A DNA stretch of 64,000 nt from Xylogone sp. PMI_703 (lineage: Eukaryota; Ascomycota; Leotiomycetes): the NCBI GenBank assembly GCA_021399445.1, contig JAJTUQ010000001.1:4898001-4962000 (forward strand), given 5' to 3'. The translations under genes were made by a program, and so were the position numbers. Shown piece after piece: positions 44,177-54,763 of this stretch. The number at the start of each line of letters is the position of its first letter. Positions within the stretch are counted from its first letter, which is position 1. Below the pieces are notes generated by a model that saw nothing but the letters and a program-made list of their open reading frames with translations, searched no databases and was not told the DNA's origin.

Positions 44177-44670
44177 ACTCATTCTTCCGGTTTTCTTCTA
44201 TGTTTGTAATAGGGATTCAGGATTGATGTGGTATGGGGACTGTAGTCTGGATGCGGGCTTCACCATGAGGGTTTGGATTGGATCAACTTTGTAAAATGTT
44301 ATTTTTTAGACAGAAAGCGTTCACGAGGCATGAGCATAGATGAACCAGAGAACCCTTCACCAAATGATCTGTTCCTTTTGCCGTGTGCACTAATTGTTGA
44401 ATTGGGTTATTTTTGTTAATTGATTTCTCAATATCTGTAGAATCAATAGAAGAAACATGTGAAATCTGGCTGTCATTACAACATTAAGAGTTCTGCATTA
44501 GCAATCCGCCACCTCCAAATCGCCTCGATTCGGATGGTCCCCGACCCCGAGGCTGCGACCCCGAAAATTGCGGCAGCCTGGACCCCTCAGCCTCGTCATC
44601 GTAGACCTTCCAGCAAAGCTCCTCTTCCCTCCTTACACTTCAAACCAATTCCAGTAAATATTTATCCATC
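44177..44670. other. Intergenic: Pho88 3' flank and Rad14 promoter
   Basis: About 0.5 kb between two genes on the same strand. No coding region or repeat recognised. Confidence 0.6.
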
Positions 44671-46021
44671 ATGGAACGAGCAAAGACTCCTCCACAGCCA
44701 TCAGGCCCAAGACCGAATCCCCGCTCGCCACCAACGCCAGAAGTTACTCGCAGAATAGTTAGTCACCACAATCACAACCCCCAGTCCATGCATTTTTCCT
44801 ACTACGAGGATATTCTTCTAACACGAGAATCTCTTCTTCCCAGGAAGAAAATAGATTAAAAGCCAAAGCCCTCCGCGAACGATCCCTAGCCGCCGAACGA
44901 GCCAACGAATCCCCCGTGAACCGCACCCCCAGCGGCTTCATCGCCACGAGCGACATCTCCCTCGCCGGCCGAAAACGAGCCCACGCTTCCATATCCACCT
45001 CCAACATCCCCGAAACAAACCGCGATGCACGTCAACCAGGCGCTGCCTCCAGCAGCAATGGCGAAGAGGGCGGCAACCAAGTGCAAGCGGCGCGGAAGTT
45101 CATGAAGTACGTCGACTACGATTTCAGCAAGATGACGGACACGAAGGGAGGCTTCCTGCCGGTGGAGGACGATCCGTTTAACAAGGCCCTGCATGCGTCC
45201 GGGGAGAATGGCGCGGAGCAGAGACCTGCGCATATGACGCTGAAGGAGTGGGAGAGGCATCAGTTGCTGAAGGGATTGAAGAATCGGAAGCAGGGACCGT
45301 TTGAGCCCGGGTTGAGCGTGCTGGGGGATGGGAAGGATGTGAAGAAGTGTAGGGAGTGTGGGAGTGCGGAGATTGATTGGCAGTGGGATGAGGTGTTTAA
45401 GTGCCAGGTGTGTAATGGGTGTAAGGAGAAGTTTCCGGATAAGTATAGCTTGTTGACGAAGACGGAGGCGAAGGATGATTATCTTTTGACTGATCGTACG
45501 TATTCTGTTTTCTCTTCTTTTTTACTGTATTTCTCTTATTTCTCATCGTCATTTTTCTTTTTATTTATCTTTCGAAGATCATTATATTGATGCTTTCCCA
45601 TGCAGCGGAACTCAAGGACCCTGAACTCCTCCCTCATCTCAACAAACCCAATCCACACAAGGCGCACTGGCACGACATGATGCTCTTCCTCCGGTACCAA
45701 GTTGAAGAATACGCATTTAACACCAAATGGGGCTCTGCTGAAGCGCTGGACGCCGAATTCGAGAAGAGAGAAGCAGAGAAGAAGAAGCGGAAGGAAGACA
45801 AATTCAGAGCAAAACTGCAGGAACTGAAGAAGAAGACGAGAACGGAGGCGTACAGGAGGAATCTCAAGAGCGGTGGAAGTGGAAAGGGGGCAAAGTTTGG
45901 GGATGCGATAGGGAATGGCAAGCACGAGCATGAGTGGGGGCAGACTGTAGAGAATGAGGAGGGAATGACAGTTAAGAAGTGTGTGGAGTGTGGTATGGAG
46001 GTTGAGGAGTTGGAGTTCTAG
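44671..46021 (+). CDS. RAD14: DNA damage-recognition protein XPA/Rad14
   Basis: Nucleotide-excision-repair scaffold that verifies damage and binds RPA in the nucleus. Three exons (44671-44757, 44844-45495, 45606-46021) give 384 aa. The XPA zinc finger is at about residues 198-223. Its first pair is CRECG, its second pair is CNGC, and 17 residues lie between the pairs, the same spacing as human XPA. It is followed by the signature KYSLLTKTEAKDDYLLTD, then KAHWHDMMLFLRYQVEEYAF and WGSAEALDAEFEKREAEKKK, a basic helix that binds DNA. The C-terminus adds another Cys pair (KKCVECGMEVEELEF). The N-terminal part is disordered. The 110-nt second intron falls exactly within LLTD/PELKDPE. Confidence 0.95.
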
Positions 46022-46763
46022 ACTCGTGTGATATGGGAAATGATCTGGGTCATGATCTATGATACATGTATAAAGTCATAAAATAACGTTAATGAAATTA
46101 TGTAGAACTAGTCCTAATTCAATGAATTATCAAATTTTAGAATTATTGGAATTCCTCAAACATATAATGGCATTCATCAAAATCCTGTCTGTAAAAAAGA
46201 AGCAATGATATCATCACGTGACCTTATTCCCTAAATAAAGAAACCCAAAGTTGATGCCTTGGCTGCCTCAGTGCCTGGGCGCCTGGGGAGCCCGTTGGTC
46301 GCGCATCAACGCAGTTCTCGGTTCCAGCGATGGAGCTACCGACGAAAGTGACCCCCGTGTTCACTTTTGACCACGGCCTGCAAGCTCCGCGCGCATAACC
46401 AAAATCCATCTACCCCTCGAATAGCAAAAAAAGAAGATAACCAGGTATTTTATACTTGGCAGGAGAGAGACAGATATTATTCTACAAAAATATAGTGCCC
46501 ATGGGCGCTCCCAATTGAAAAGAGAGAGGGAAAGAAACAGAGGGACGCTAAGGGAAGAAAGGGCAGCAAGCACAGCTACTTAGCAGCCCTTCCGCTTTGC
46601 TGTCCCCTGACGACACCGCGGTGGGCAGCAACGACCGCCATCTTTGCCTGTCGCACTCGCCACAACCAATGCTGATCGAGGAGGGTGCCCAACTGTTGAA
46701 CTGAGCGCGTGCAGAAGGGCGATATCTTCCTGCTAAGAGACGGCTGTCGGGGCTGGGGTTGAG
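46022..46763. other. Intergenic: Rad14 3' flank and striatin promoter
   Basis: About 0.74 kb. Small minus-strand open frames here are antisense to the striatin leader and have no domain. Confidence 0.6.
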
Positions 46764-49423
46764 ATGGCCTGGCAGTCTCTGTCTGGTATGGGGGGAGGGA
46801 ACAATAATGGGAATGGCAATGGAGTTGATGGTGCTCACCAGCCGAATCAGCCTCAGGGCACCGAGTATACCCTGCAAGGTGTGTGACTCTTTTCTTACTC
46901 TTTCCTGTTGCCAGGCAGGAATTACGATTTAACACAGGGACTTTATTTTTTGTTGAGAATTACTTTTCTGATGGGGTTTGAAATGTTCTAGGTGTAATGC
47001 GTTTCCTGCAGACGGAATGGCATCGACATGAACGAGACCGAAATGCATGGGAGATTGAGAGACAGGAGATGAAGGGACGGATAGCTCGTCTGGAAGGAAG
47101 TACGCGGAAGGCAGATAGCTCTAATATCAGCTTGAAGCGCTATGTTAGCATGCTGGAGAAGGCTCTGCGTGAGCGGGATGCGAAGCTGAAGGCGGTGATG
47201 AATGGGACAGCGACACCTGGCAAAGATGAGAAAGACGATAGCTTCGCTAAGAGAGAAATGGCTAAACGTGAGTTGGAAGGAACACTATATTATAACATTA
47301 AATAAAGTCATGCTGACAGGTTGAATTAGAGTTCCAGAAACCTCGCAAGCCGTATGTGGAGGGCGAAGGAGATACGGGGGAGCAGAGACCGGAAGATGAG
47401 ACTGACAGGGCTGAAATGAAGAATTTCATGGACAAGGCTCAGGGAGAGTTGACGTATCTGATGGTAGCGCCTTCGAATCCCCTTCCACCTCGTGAACCGC
47501 TAGAAGAGGTTCTGCAGCCTCCTACTTTTGGAGTAGCGCAGGCTCAACCTATGGAAATTTACGACGCTAGACAGAAGCATATAAGAGAGAGCCTCCCTCG
47601 ATCTTCTCAAGCGGCCAATCACCATCCACCTCAAGCTCCTGCCACGACTGCGGCTCCTCCAACCAGAAATACGGAAACACAACCTGCTCGATCACTTGCG
47701 GACCAAAAACCTCTGCCACAACCTACACAAGGAGAATGGCCTCCTAGCCTCCAAAACTCTGAACCTCCTCCAGAGGAACAGGTTACTAAGATTACTCATT
47801 CATTTGATTCATACGGTCGGCCTATAGATGTTGTTGAAGAACCTCCTACGAAAGAGGCTCCTAAGGATGCAGATGCATGGGATTTTAACGAAGCAGCTCA
47901 ATTTCCAGACCCAGATCCGAAACCCTCTGCACAAAGACCTGATCAGGATTTATTTCCCGCCGCCCAGGACCCTCCGAAATCTCCAGGCCGTGCTCCAGGT
48001 ACCCAGAGGAGAAAAGGATCTATGTCAAGGAGAAAGAGTGACGACCAGGCACTATCCCTAAATCAACTTCAGAAAGAGGGTGGAGGAAATTTCAAAGTCC
48101 GATTTGGCTTGAGAGGTCATCTAGATGCTGTTAGATCGGTCATCTTTACTGGTGGTGGAAGCCCAGGTGAACCAGAGATATGTACCGCTGGAGATGATGG
48201 AACTATTAAGAGATGGATTATACCTGCTCGATATGATACCCAGGGCGGCGGTGATCTGGACATACAGAGTTACTTTACGCATCGGGGTCATACTGGAGCT
48301 GTTATGTGTTTGACAGCTTGGTATCCATCGGCAAACTTTTCTAGTGGTGGACGCGCCCAAGGAGACGGCTGGGTATTCTCGGGTGGACAGGATGCCAGTA
48401 TTCGAGTCTGGGAGCGTGGAAGGGTCGATCCAAAGGCCACTCTTGAAGGTCATACCGATGCAGTATGGACTGTCTGCGTTCTTCCAGGAACAACGGGTAC
48501 GGTCTTCGGCCAGTCCAACCCATATGGTGGACCAGATAGGATACTTCTGGCATCTGGAGCAGCAGATGGAACCGTAAAGGTCTGGTCTGTCAGTGCTCCT
48601 CCACAGTTGTCGTCTCCTCAACCTAGCAGTACAGGTCGCCGAGGTGGTCGCGTGCGAGGAAACTCCATGTCTTCAGGATCTGGCTTCCCATCATCGCCAC
48701 AACCAAGTGTTGCATCCAACTCTCCTTTCCACTATAGCTTGATTCACTCGATTTCAAGACCGAACAGCTCTTCCTCACCAACTTGCATCACTCCACTTTC
48801 AGCATCCGGCGAAGCGTTTGTAGTATCATATTCCGATGCAGCTGTTCTAGTCTACGATACAAGAACAGGTGAAGAAGTGGCTGCGATGGCTAGTCTGGAG
48901 ACTTACGATGGTACCATAAATACTGGCGTCAATAGCATTGTTGCTACGACTGCTGGATTGGATAGTTCTGCGGATTCTTCAAGAGGTCTCTCTGAAGAGG
49001 AAGTCTCAGGAGCTACGGGTACGAGTGGTGGCATTGAAGGTACTATAATTAGTGGCCATGAAGACCGGTTCATTAGGTTCTTCGATGCTAATAGTGGTAT
49101 GTTATATTCTCTCAACTTTGATTTTCAGTTTTTATTGATGCTTGATTACTGATGTCTTCATAGGTCAATGCACATACAACATGCTTGCCCACCCAGCAGC
49201 TATTTCGGCTCTCTCCCTCTCACCTGATGGTCGCGAATTAGTATCGGCCGGACATGACGCAAGCCTTCGATTCTGGTCACTCGAGACGAGAAGTTGTTCA
49301 CAGGAGATGACATGCCATCGACTGATGCGTGGCGAAGGTGTATGCTCCGTAGTATGGAGCCAGGATGGACGATGGGTAGTCAGTGGTGGAGGAGATGGAG
49401 TTGTCAAGGTCTTTTCACGGTAG
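46764..49423 (+). CDS. Striatin (STRIPAK scaffold, PRO11-like)
   Basis: Regulatory B-type PP2A subunit and scaffold of the STRIPAK complex, needed in filamentous fungi for hyphal fusion and fruiting-body development. Four exons (46764-46878, 46992-47267, 47330-49096, 49164-49423) give 805 aa. The N-terminus has the caveolin-binding/coiled-coil striatin domain: [20 protein letters not shown], then [20 protein letters not shown] and [21 protein letters not shown] Pro-rich disordered region follows, with [13 protein letters not shown]. From about residue 385 there are WD40 repeats: [74 protein letters not shown] and the last [15 protein letters not shown]. The acceptor of intron 2 (47329) was chosen because nearer AGs give a stop. 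The ATG at 46764 is the first in the leader frame. Confidence 0.94.
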
Positions 49424-50957
49424 ATGAGAACATGATACGAAGTTGCATGACCTACCTCTTCATGTATTTTAAGGCCTTATCTGGGAAATCTCTGTGTATG
49501 TGTCATTTTTTTATATATCCGGGATGTTGTGGTTGGTTGGTTGGATGAATGGGCGCGGAAGAAGGGAAAGGGGGAGGAGTTGTGTTAATTGTTTTTTCTG
49601 AGTCGGAAGAAGCTGGAGAGGAATTGAGACGACCGAAAGAGAAAGAAGGAAAAGAGAGAAATGATGGGATACCCCTTTGCAATTCGATCATCATGTTGTT
49701 TTCTTTTCTCATCTGGTTCTCTTCCTTTCAGCTTTCATTTTTCTCTGTTTTTTCCTCAGCTCCTCTTTTCTTCCCCTACCTTTCCTTTGCGAGGTGAATC
49801 ACGGGAAGGACAGCGATGGAGAGAACGAGAGACAAAAACATAGGCATCATTTCATAAGGCCTCGTAATATTTTTTGTTAAAATCCTTCTTCTGCTTGCAT
49901 TTACTTGCATTTAAGCATTGTAAGGGGAGAAGCCACATACACAAAAATAAGGAACAACCCATTTTCTTTTTTGTGGAATTTCGCAAGGGGTTTCATTTTT
50001 CCACTTTTTTTGAACATGCGTGAAAAAGATACATTACCCCTTTTGCATCATGTAGTTTAGATAAGGGACCGTTGTCTTTTTTTTTTGGACGCGCCGAGGG
50101 AAATATCATGTAAGAATATGAACATACCGAATTTTAGGGAGGTATTATATTGAAGTCTTTTTTTGAATGATGAGTGCATTTTTGTAATTCCTCCGTGTTT
50201 ATAACGAAGCGTATGTTATTCTCGCTATGTAGTACCCAGATTGTGGTGATGGACGGACATGCTGCTTGTTGTGTATGGATTTTGTAGAAACCCACAGAGC
50301 TCGCAGGGAATATTGATGCTTGGCTATAACGAACAGAGATGTAGACGAAGAGTGTTGAGAGTTTGGTACTATACGAAGATGTCGAGGTTTAGGTATGCGG
50401 CACAATATTAGAGCCCACTTCGAGTATTATAGAAAGATAATATCAACCTCTTTCTCAAACCAAAAAGAAGCATATAAAATAGGAGACAAGAAAATGAAAA
50501 TCCCAAAAAAGAGAATCCCAAATATCAAAAGAGTTCGTGCTGCTAAGGCTCTACGTCTCTCCCAGTAATACAGTGGTATGCTCATCACCAATACTGGGCC
50601 ATAACCCATTCCTTACTCAAGACCTGACCGAGTTGACCTGACCGTGTTACCATTACGGCGCTCTCGGGGGTCGTTATTTGCAGCTGTCTTATTTTGGGTT
50701 ATATAGTTGGTTACCTTCATCCTTTGAAATGAACTTCGGGTTAGCGTGCCGTAAGGAAGGTCTTGGTGTCCTCTTCCGCTTTCTCACCTTGGGGTTAGTA
50801 TCGCTATATAGTAAAGGAAGATGAGTGGAAGGGGGATGTGATGGAAGGTGTGTTGGTTGTATATCACCCCAGCATAATAGTGATATGCTTTCTGAGTTGA
50901 TGTGTACAAGTGGAGTCCATGCAATAACATTTCCATTTTATTTTTTAATAGATACTC
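49424..50957. other. Convergent 3' flank region between striatin and Gpi19
   Basis: About 1.5 kb between two convergent stops, rich in T and C tracts. One 60-codon minus-strand frame with two hydrophobic segments (50427-50609) is listed separately. Otherwise nothing recognised. Confidence 0.5.
50427..50609 (-). CDS. Possible small membrane protein, 60 aa
   Basis: Minus-strand ATG frame beginning MGYGPVLVMSIPLYYWERRR, followed by a strongly hydrophobic stretch (TLLIFGILFFGIFIFLSPIL) and an acidic end. It could be a small membrane protein or an exon of a larger unspliced gene. I see no conserved family, and a hydrophobic frame of this length can arise by chance in T-rich intergenic DNA. Confidence 0.25.
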   Translation of the reverse strand: MGYGPVLVMSIPLYYWERRRALAARTLLIFGILFFGIFIFLSPILYASFWFEKEVDIIFL

Positions 50958-51888
50958 ACTCATCATCACTCCCGTCCGTTTCCCTCCCCTCTCCATACAG
51001 AACCTCACACACGCCGCCCAGCGGCACATCCATAACGGCATCCGTCCCAATACTCCAAATCTCTCTCCAATCCCTCCTCTCCTCCATGCCCTTCCAACTC
51101 CCCCTCCTACTATTCCCCCCTCCTCCCGGCCCTGTATTATAATTATAACTCCCTCTCCTCTCTGCATTGTTATAGCTCCCCCTCCGCGCGCCGTTTCCAT
51201 TTCCATACCACCCACCATAACTCCCCTTAATCCTCCCGTTGCTATCCAGAGCAGCGATATTAGCCGCCTCGTCTACGATTGTCTCGATGTGTTCCAAGCT
51301 AAGCGTCAAGTGCCCCGTGTTGTAACTTGCTAGCGCGACGTAGATGTAAACCAACGTCATGACAAGGTAGCTAGGTAGTGCTAGGCTCCACCATCGATTG
51401 GGGTAGTAGTATATACCGAGAGCGTGCAGGAAGGGACTGGGGAGGTAGGACCACAGGATGTAGATGAGGAAGGTCAGGGAGCTGAACAGGTAGAGCACGA
51501 AGCCGTAGTATTCGTACGTGGGCACCTTCGGAGAGGCACGTGGCACAGGCTCGAACTCATCGGCGGAGCTATCGGGCGTGGTTGGTCTGCTGGGGCGGAG
51601 GAGAGAGGTGAGACTTGGAGAGGGAGGGAGAGGGGTTGGAGGGCGGTTGTAGAATGGTGGTGCAAAGAAGGCTGCTTGTTGAAGGCGGGGCGGAGAATCT
51701 GATCGTGAGGGGGAGGTGGACGAGGATGAGGAAGAGGCGTTGTCGTCTTCGAGGTAGTGCGATTGGAAGGTAGGTTCGTCGTCGTCGTCTTCTTCGGAGG
51801 GTACTTCGTAGTTGATGGCGGGGTCGTGGTTGAAGTCCGTATGGGTGATTGGGCTGTCGTCTATTTCTTCTGGGGTTGGGAAAGACAT
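50956..51888 (-). CDS. GPI19: GPI-GlcNAc transferase subunit P (PIG-P/Gpi19) with long insertion
   Basis: Subunit of the ER complex that adds GlcNAc to phosphatidylinositol, the first step of GPI-anchor synthesis. Single exon of 310 aa starting at the ATG at 51888; the upstream TTG is not a fungal start. An acidic Ser/Pro-rich N-terminus of about 125 residues precedes the PIG-P core. The core has TM1 in YEYYGFVLYLFSSLTFLIYI, a loop with YYYPNRWW, and TM2 in SLALPSYLVMTLVYIYVALA. The conserved C-terminal motif (DAVMDVPLGGVCEVLYG) is separated from TM2 by roughly 80 residues of Gly/Asn/Arg-rich sequence carrying three RRGS motifs. Human PIG-P has no such insert. The identification rests on the two-helix core and the C-terminal motif. 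Confidence 0.85.
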   Translation of the reverse strand: MSFPTPEEIDDSPITHTDFNHDPAINYEVPSEEDDDDEPTFQSHYLEDDNASSSSSSTSPSRSDSPPRLQQAAFFAPPFYNRPPTPLPPSPSLTSLLRPSRPTTPDSSADEFEPVPRASPKVPTYEYYGFVLYLFSSLTFLIYILWSYLPSPFLHALGIYYYPNRWWSLALPSYLVMTLVYIYVALASYNTGHLTLSLEHIETIVDEAANIAALDSNGRIKGSYGGWYGNGNGARRGSYNNAERRGSYNYNTGPGGGGNSRRGSWKGMEERRDWREIWSIGTDAVMDVPLGGVCEVLYGEGRETDGSDDE

Positions 51889-52757
51889 TATGTTGGATTG
51901 ACGCAAATTATCTTTGCTGATATGTATCTCGATTTGTTCTATGAGTATAATATACAGGATGTAGGTATCTGCTGGACCTTGAAAATGTCGTAGGCTCAGG
52001 AAGCATTTGATTTTGCCATTGAAAGAAAGTTTGCCGTGAATTTCTCAGATCCACATTGATGCAACTAATCTTAGCTATTTGATTGTATATTAAGCTGCTT
52101 CATAATAGTAGTAAACACAAAGTCATGAGGTTGTTCGCTGAGCCGCAATTGAAGGAGATCTTGACAAGGCTGAAGAATCCAGGAACGCGAGGTTCGCGTG
52201 AGCACGTGATTTTAATTACCTCTCCTGGAACTTCGGGGTGTTGCCGTTTATTTTTACTATTCGGCTTTGGGAAGGGTAGTAAAGTAATTTCTTTCTCATA
52301 CGAGTCGACGTATACACAATATTTTCTGTTGTTGAATTCTTGGTGCAAGGATGCAAACTCATAACTAAACGTAGTTGTTTCCAACTTTGCAAATCAGAGC
52401 GGAGGATTTGAAGCAGCCCTGAGAGTAAGAGTATATAAACAGAGTTAGAAGATATTAATCAATTTATCAGAGAAAACAAACATCTCCATTTAATATCCCA
52501 GCATAAAAAATTGGATTTTGAACTCCTGTCATGCCAGTCATCTCAGTGCCCCAGTGCCATAATCCATGTCAACACCACTGCTATTCATAACAGATGCTAT
52601 CCATTGCGCCTTCATACAAATCAAAATAACCTTGAAAACCTTACTTCATCTCAAAAACATCTTTTGCTGATATGGTTTCTTAGCAGATAAATTACAATAA
52701 TATACTTATGCATTTCATCCCAGATAAGTCATGCCAACTTGGGGATGAGGGGCAACC
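51889..52757. other. Gene-free stretch between Gpi19 and the sugar transporter
   Basis: About 0.87 kb: the Gpi19 promoter and the 3' flank of the sugar porter, both genes being on the minus strand. Only short unconserved open frames. Confidence 0.6.
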
Positions 52758-54763
52758 TTAGACGGGTTTCTCCTCATGCGCTGGGTCCTTCCTCTCCGTT
52801 GATTGAATGGATTCGAGAGAATCTGCTGAAAATTGGTCTACATCTGTGCTGGCGAATTTTCGAGCTGGAATGTGGTTCTCAAAGAGGACATCTAGCTCAC
52901 CGTAGGTCCGGCCTTTGGGTTCTGGGAGGCGGAAGTAGGACCAAATGAAGCATATGGCGCAAAGTCCAGCCCAAAACTGATAAATGAACAATTAGCTATC
53001 TCGAATACATATGGAAAGTTTTTAAATAGCGTGAACCTCTCATGTATTTAAAAAAGAGGGACTTACAAATCCTGCTTTGGCACTCCAATTCCAAGCCAGA
53101 GGATTCAGCATTCGTGGAGTAATAATAAAGTTAATTATTTGACCCATATTGTAAAAGTTTCTTGCTAGAACAATAGTTTTCGCTTTGAGACGTGTGGACG
53201 ATAACTCAGACACCAGGGAGTAACAGACAGGCCCCACGGTCAAGTCATAGATGAATGTATATACTAGAAGCATAGAACCAATAGCCCAGCTGGCAGCATG
53301 GTTACTCTGTGGCGCAATGCCAACAAAGCCAATGATCATAAGGAGCCAGAACAGCACGAACAAACCACCGACGTACAGAGTGCGTCGGCCGATGTAGGCC
53401 ATTGCAAACCAAGATCCTATGGTGCCAATGGCGCCAAGAGCATATTGAACCATGTTGAGATTGAACGCATTCTTATCAGCCAGTCCAGCATTTTCGTAGA
53501 AGTATGTAGAGAAGCCCATGAAGGAGGATCCGCACAAGGATTGGATAACCCAAACCATGCAAACAATCTCCGTACGGCGCAGATCAACACCCTTGAAGCA
53601 GTCGATGTAGCGTGTGCGTTCCTGGAGCTTTTTCTCGAGCTCATTTGTGTAAACCATCATAGCGATTGTGTCATCGGCATTGAAGTCCGGATCGGCGCCT
53701 TCTGTTGTGAGACGCAGGAGTGATGTCTTTGCTTCATCGACTCTGCCTTGACGAACGTACCACCATGGGGATTCGGGGGCGAAGAGACACCCTACAAGAA
53801 GTGGAAGTGGCCATATCCATTGTACAGCAAAAGGAACGCGGTAGGCCCATTGTGCTAGAATAATATCAGTATTTGAACGAGCTCTCTGCTGGTCTAAATA
53901 ATAGACAAGAAAATATAACTTACTTTTATCATCGAGGTAAGCTCTCAGCACTCCTGCTGAAATAAACTGACCTATGACCCAGCACAGGTTCACATAGGTG
54001 GTGAGGTAGGCACGAAGAGAAACAGGTGCCACCTCGGAAGCGTAGGCAGTGGTCATGGTCTGGAACACGCCCCATGGAATACCTTGGAGGATCTCACCTA
54101 CAAGGAGAGTCTGCAGATTGTGAGCGAAAAATGGAATGAAGATAAAGCAGGCCATGGCAAAGAGAGAGTATATCATCGTCTTCCGGTAGCCGATTTTGTC
54201 CACAATGATACCAGCAGCGTAAAGACCGATGATCTCGCCGCATTGAGCACCATTCGAAAGACCATTCTGCCATGCTGGAGTAATCTGATAACTCAATGTT
54301 AGTATAAGTCAAAATATGTTTACCATCCCTTTATTCTTCTTTTTTATTCTAGATCCGCCTTCCGTCATTCATCTCTAATACTGCGTCTACCTATTGTTCC
54401 TTATGCCAATTGAATATGTAACACACTCACCTGGTACTTAACGGGGTCGGTATTCGGCTGAGGAACACCGTATCTTTTGGTAAACGGAGGAAATGCGAAG
54501 AAAGTGCTGAGCAGTGACGTGTCGTAGCCTTCCATAATAATGGCGGTAGAAAGCAAGACCGACCAACCGCATGCCTTTGGGTAGAGTTTGATTGCTTGTC
54601 GCAAGGTCATTGACTTCTCCGTACTGGCTGCAAGTTTGGCATCTTTGGTCATTTGCAATATGTCTGCATTCGAAACGGACGTCTTTCGAGCATGGCTGTC
54701 TTCGACTCGAGCGGCCTCGTTGTGACGGTCGACAGACTTCGGGTGCGGAACCTCGTCCGCCAT
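52758..54763 (-). CDS. MFS sugar transporter, alpha-glucoside (maltose):H+ symporter type
   Basis: Probable plasma-membrane proton symporter for maltose-like sugars. Four exons on the minus strand (54763-54431, 54284-53924, 53854-53067, 52976-52758) give 566 aa. After a hydrophilic tail come WSVLLSTAIIMEGYDTSLLS (TM1 with the family EGYDT motif), WQNGLSNGAQCGEIIGLYAA, DKIGYRKTM, GEILQGIPWGVFQTMTTAYA, SEVAPVSLRAYLTTYVNLCW, TQWAYRVPFAVQWIWPLPLL, PESPWWYVRQGRVDEA, and YDLTVGPVCYSLVSELSSTR. The C-terminus has RLPEPKGRTYGELDVLFE. These are hallmarks of fungal Mal-type permeases. The third intron (53855-53923) is 69 nt, in frame and stop-free. The start is the ATG at 54763; the GTG at 54769 is not used. 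No alpha-glucosidase or Mal regulator lies beside it in this window. Confidence 0.91.
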
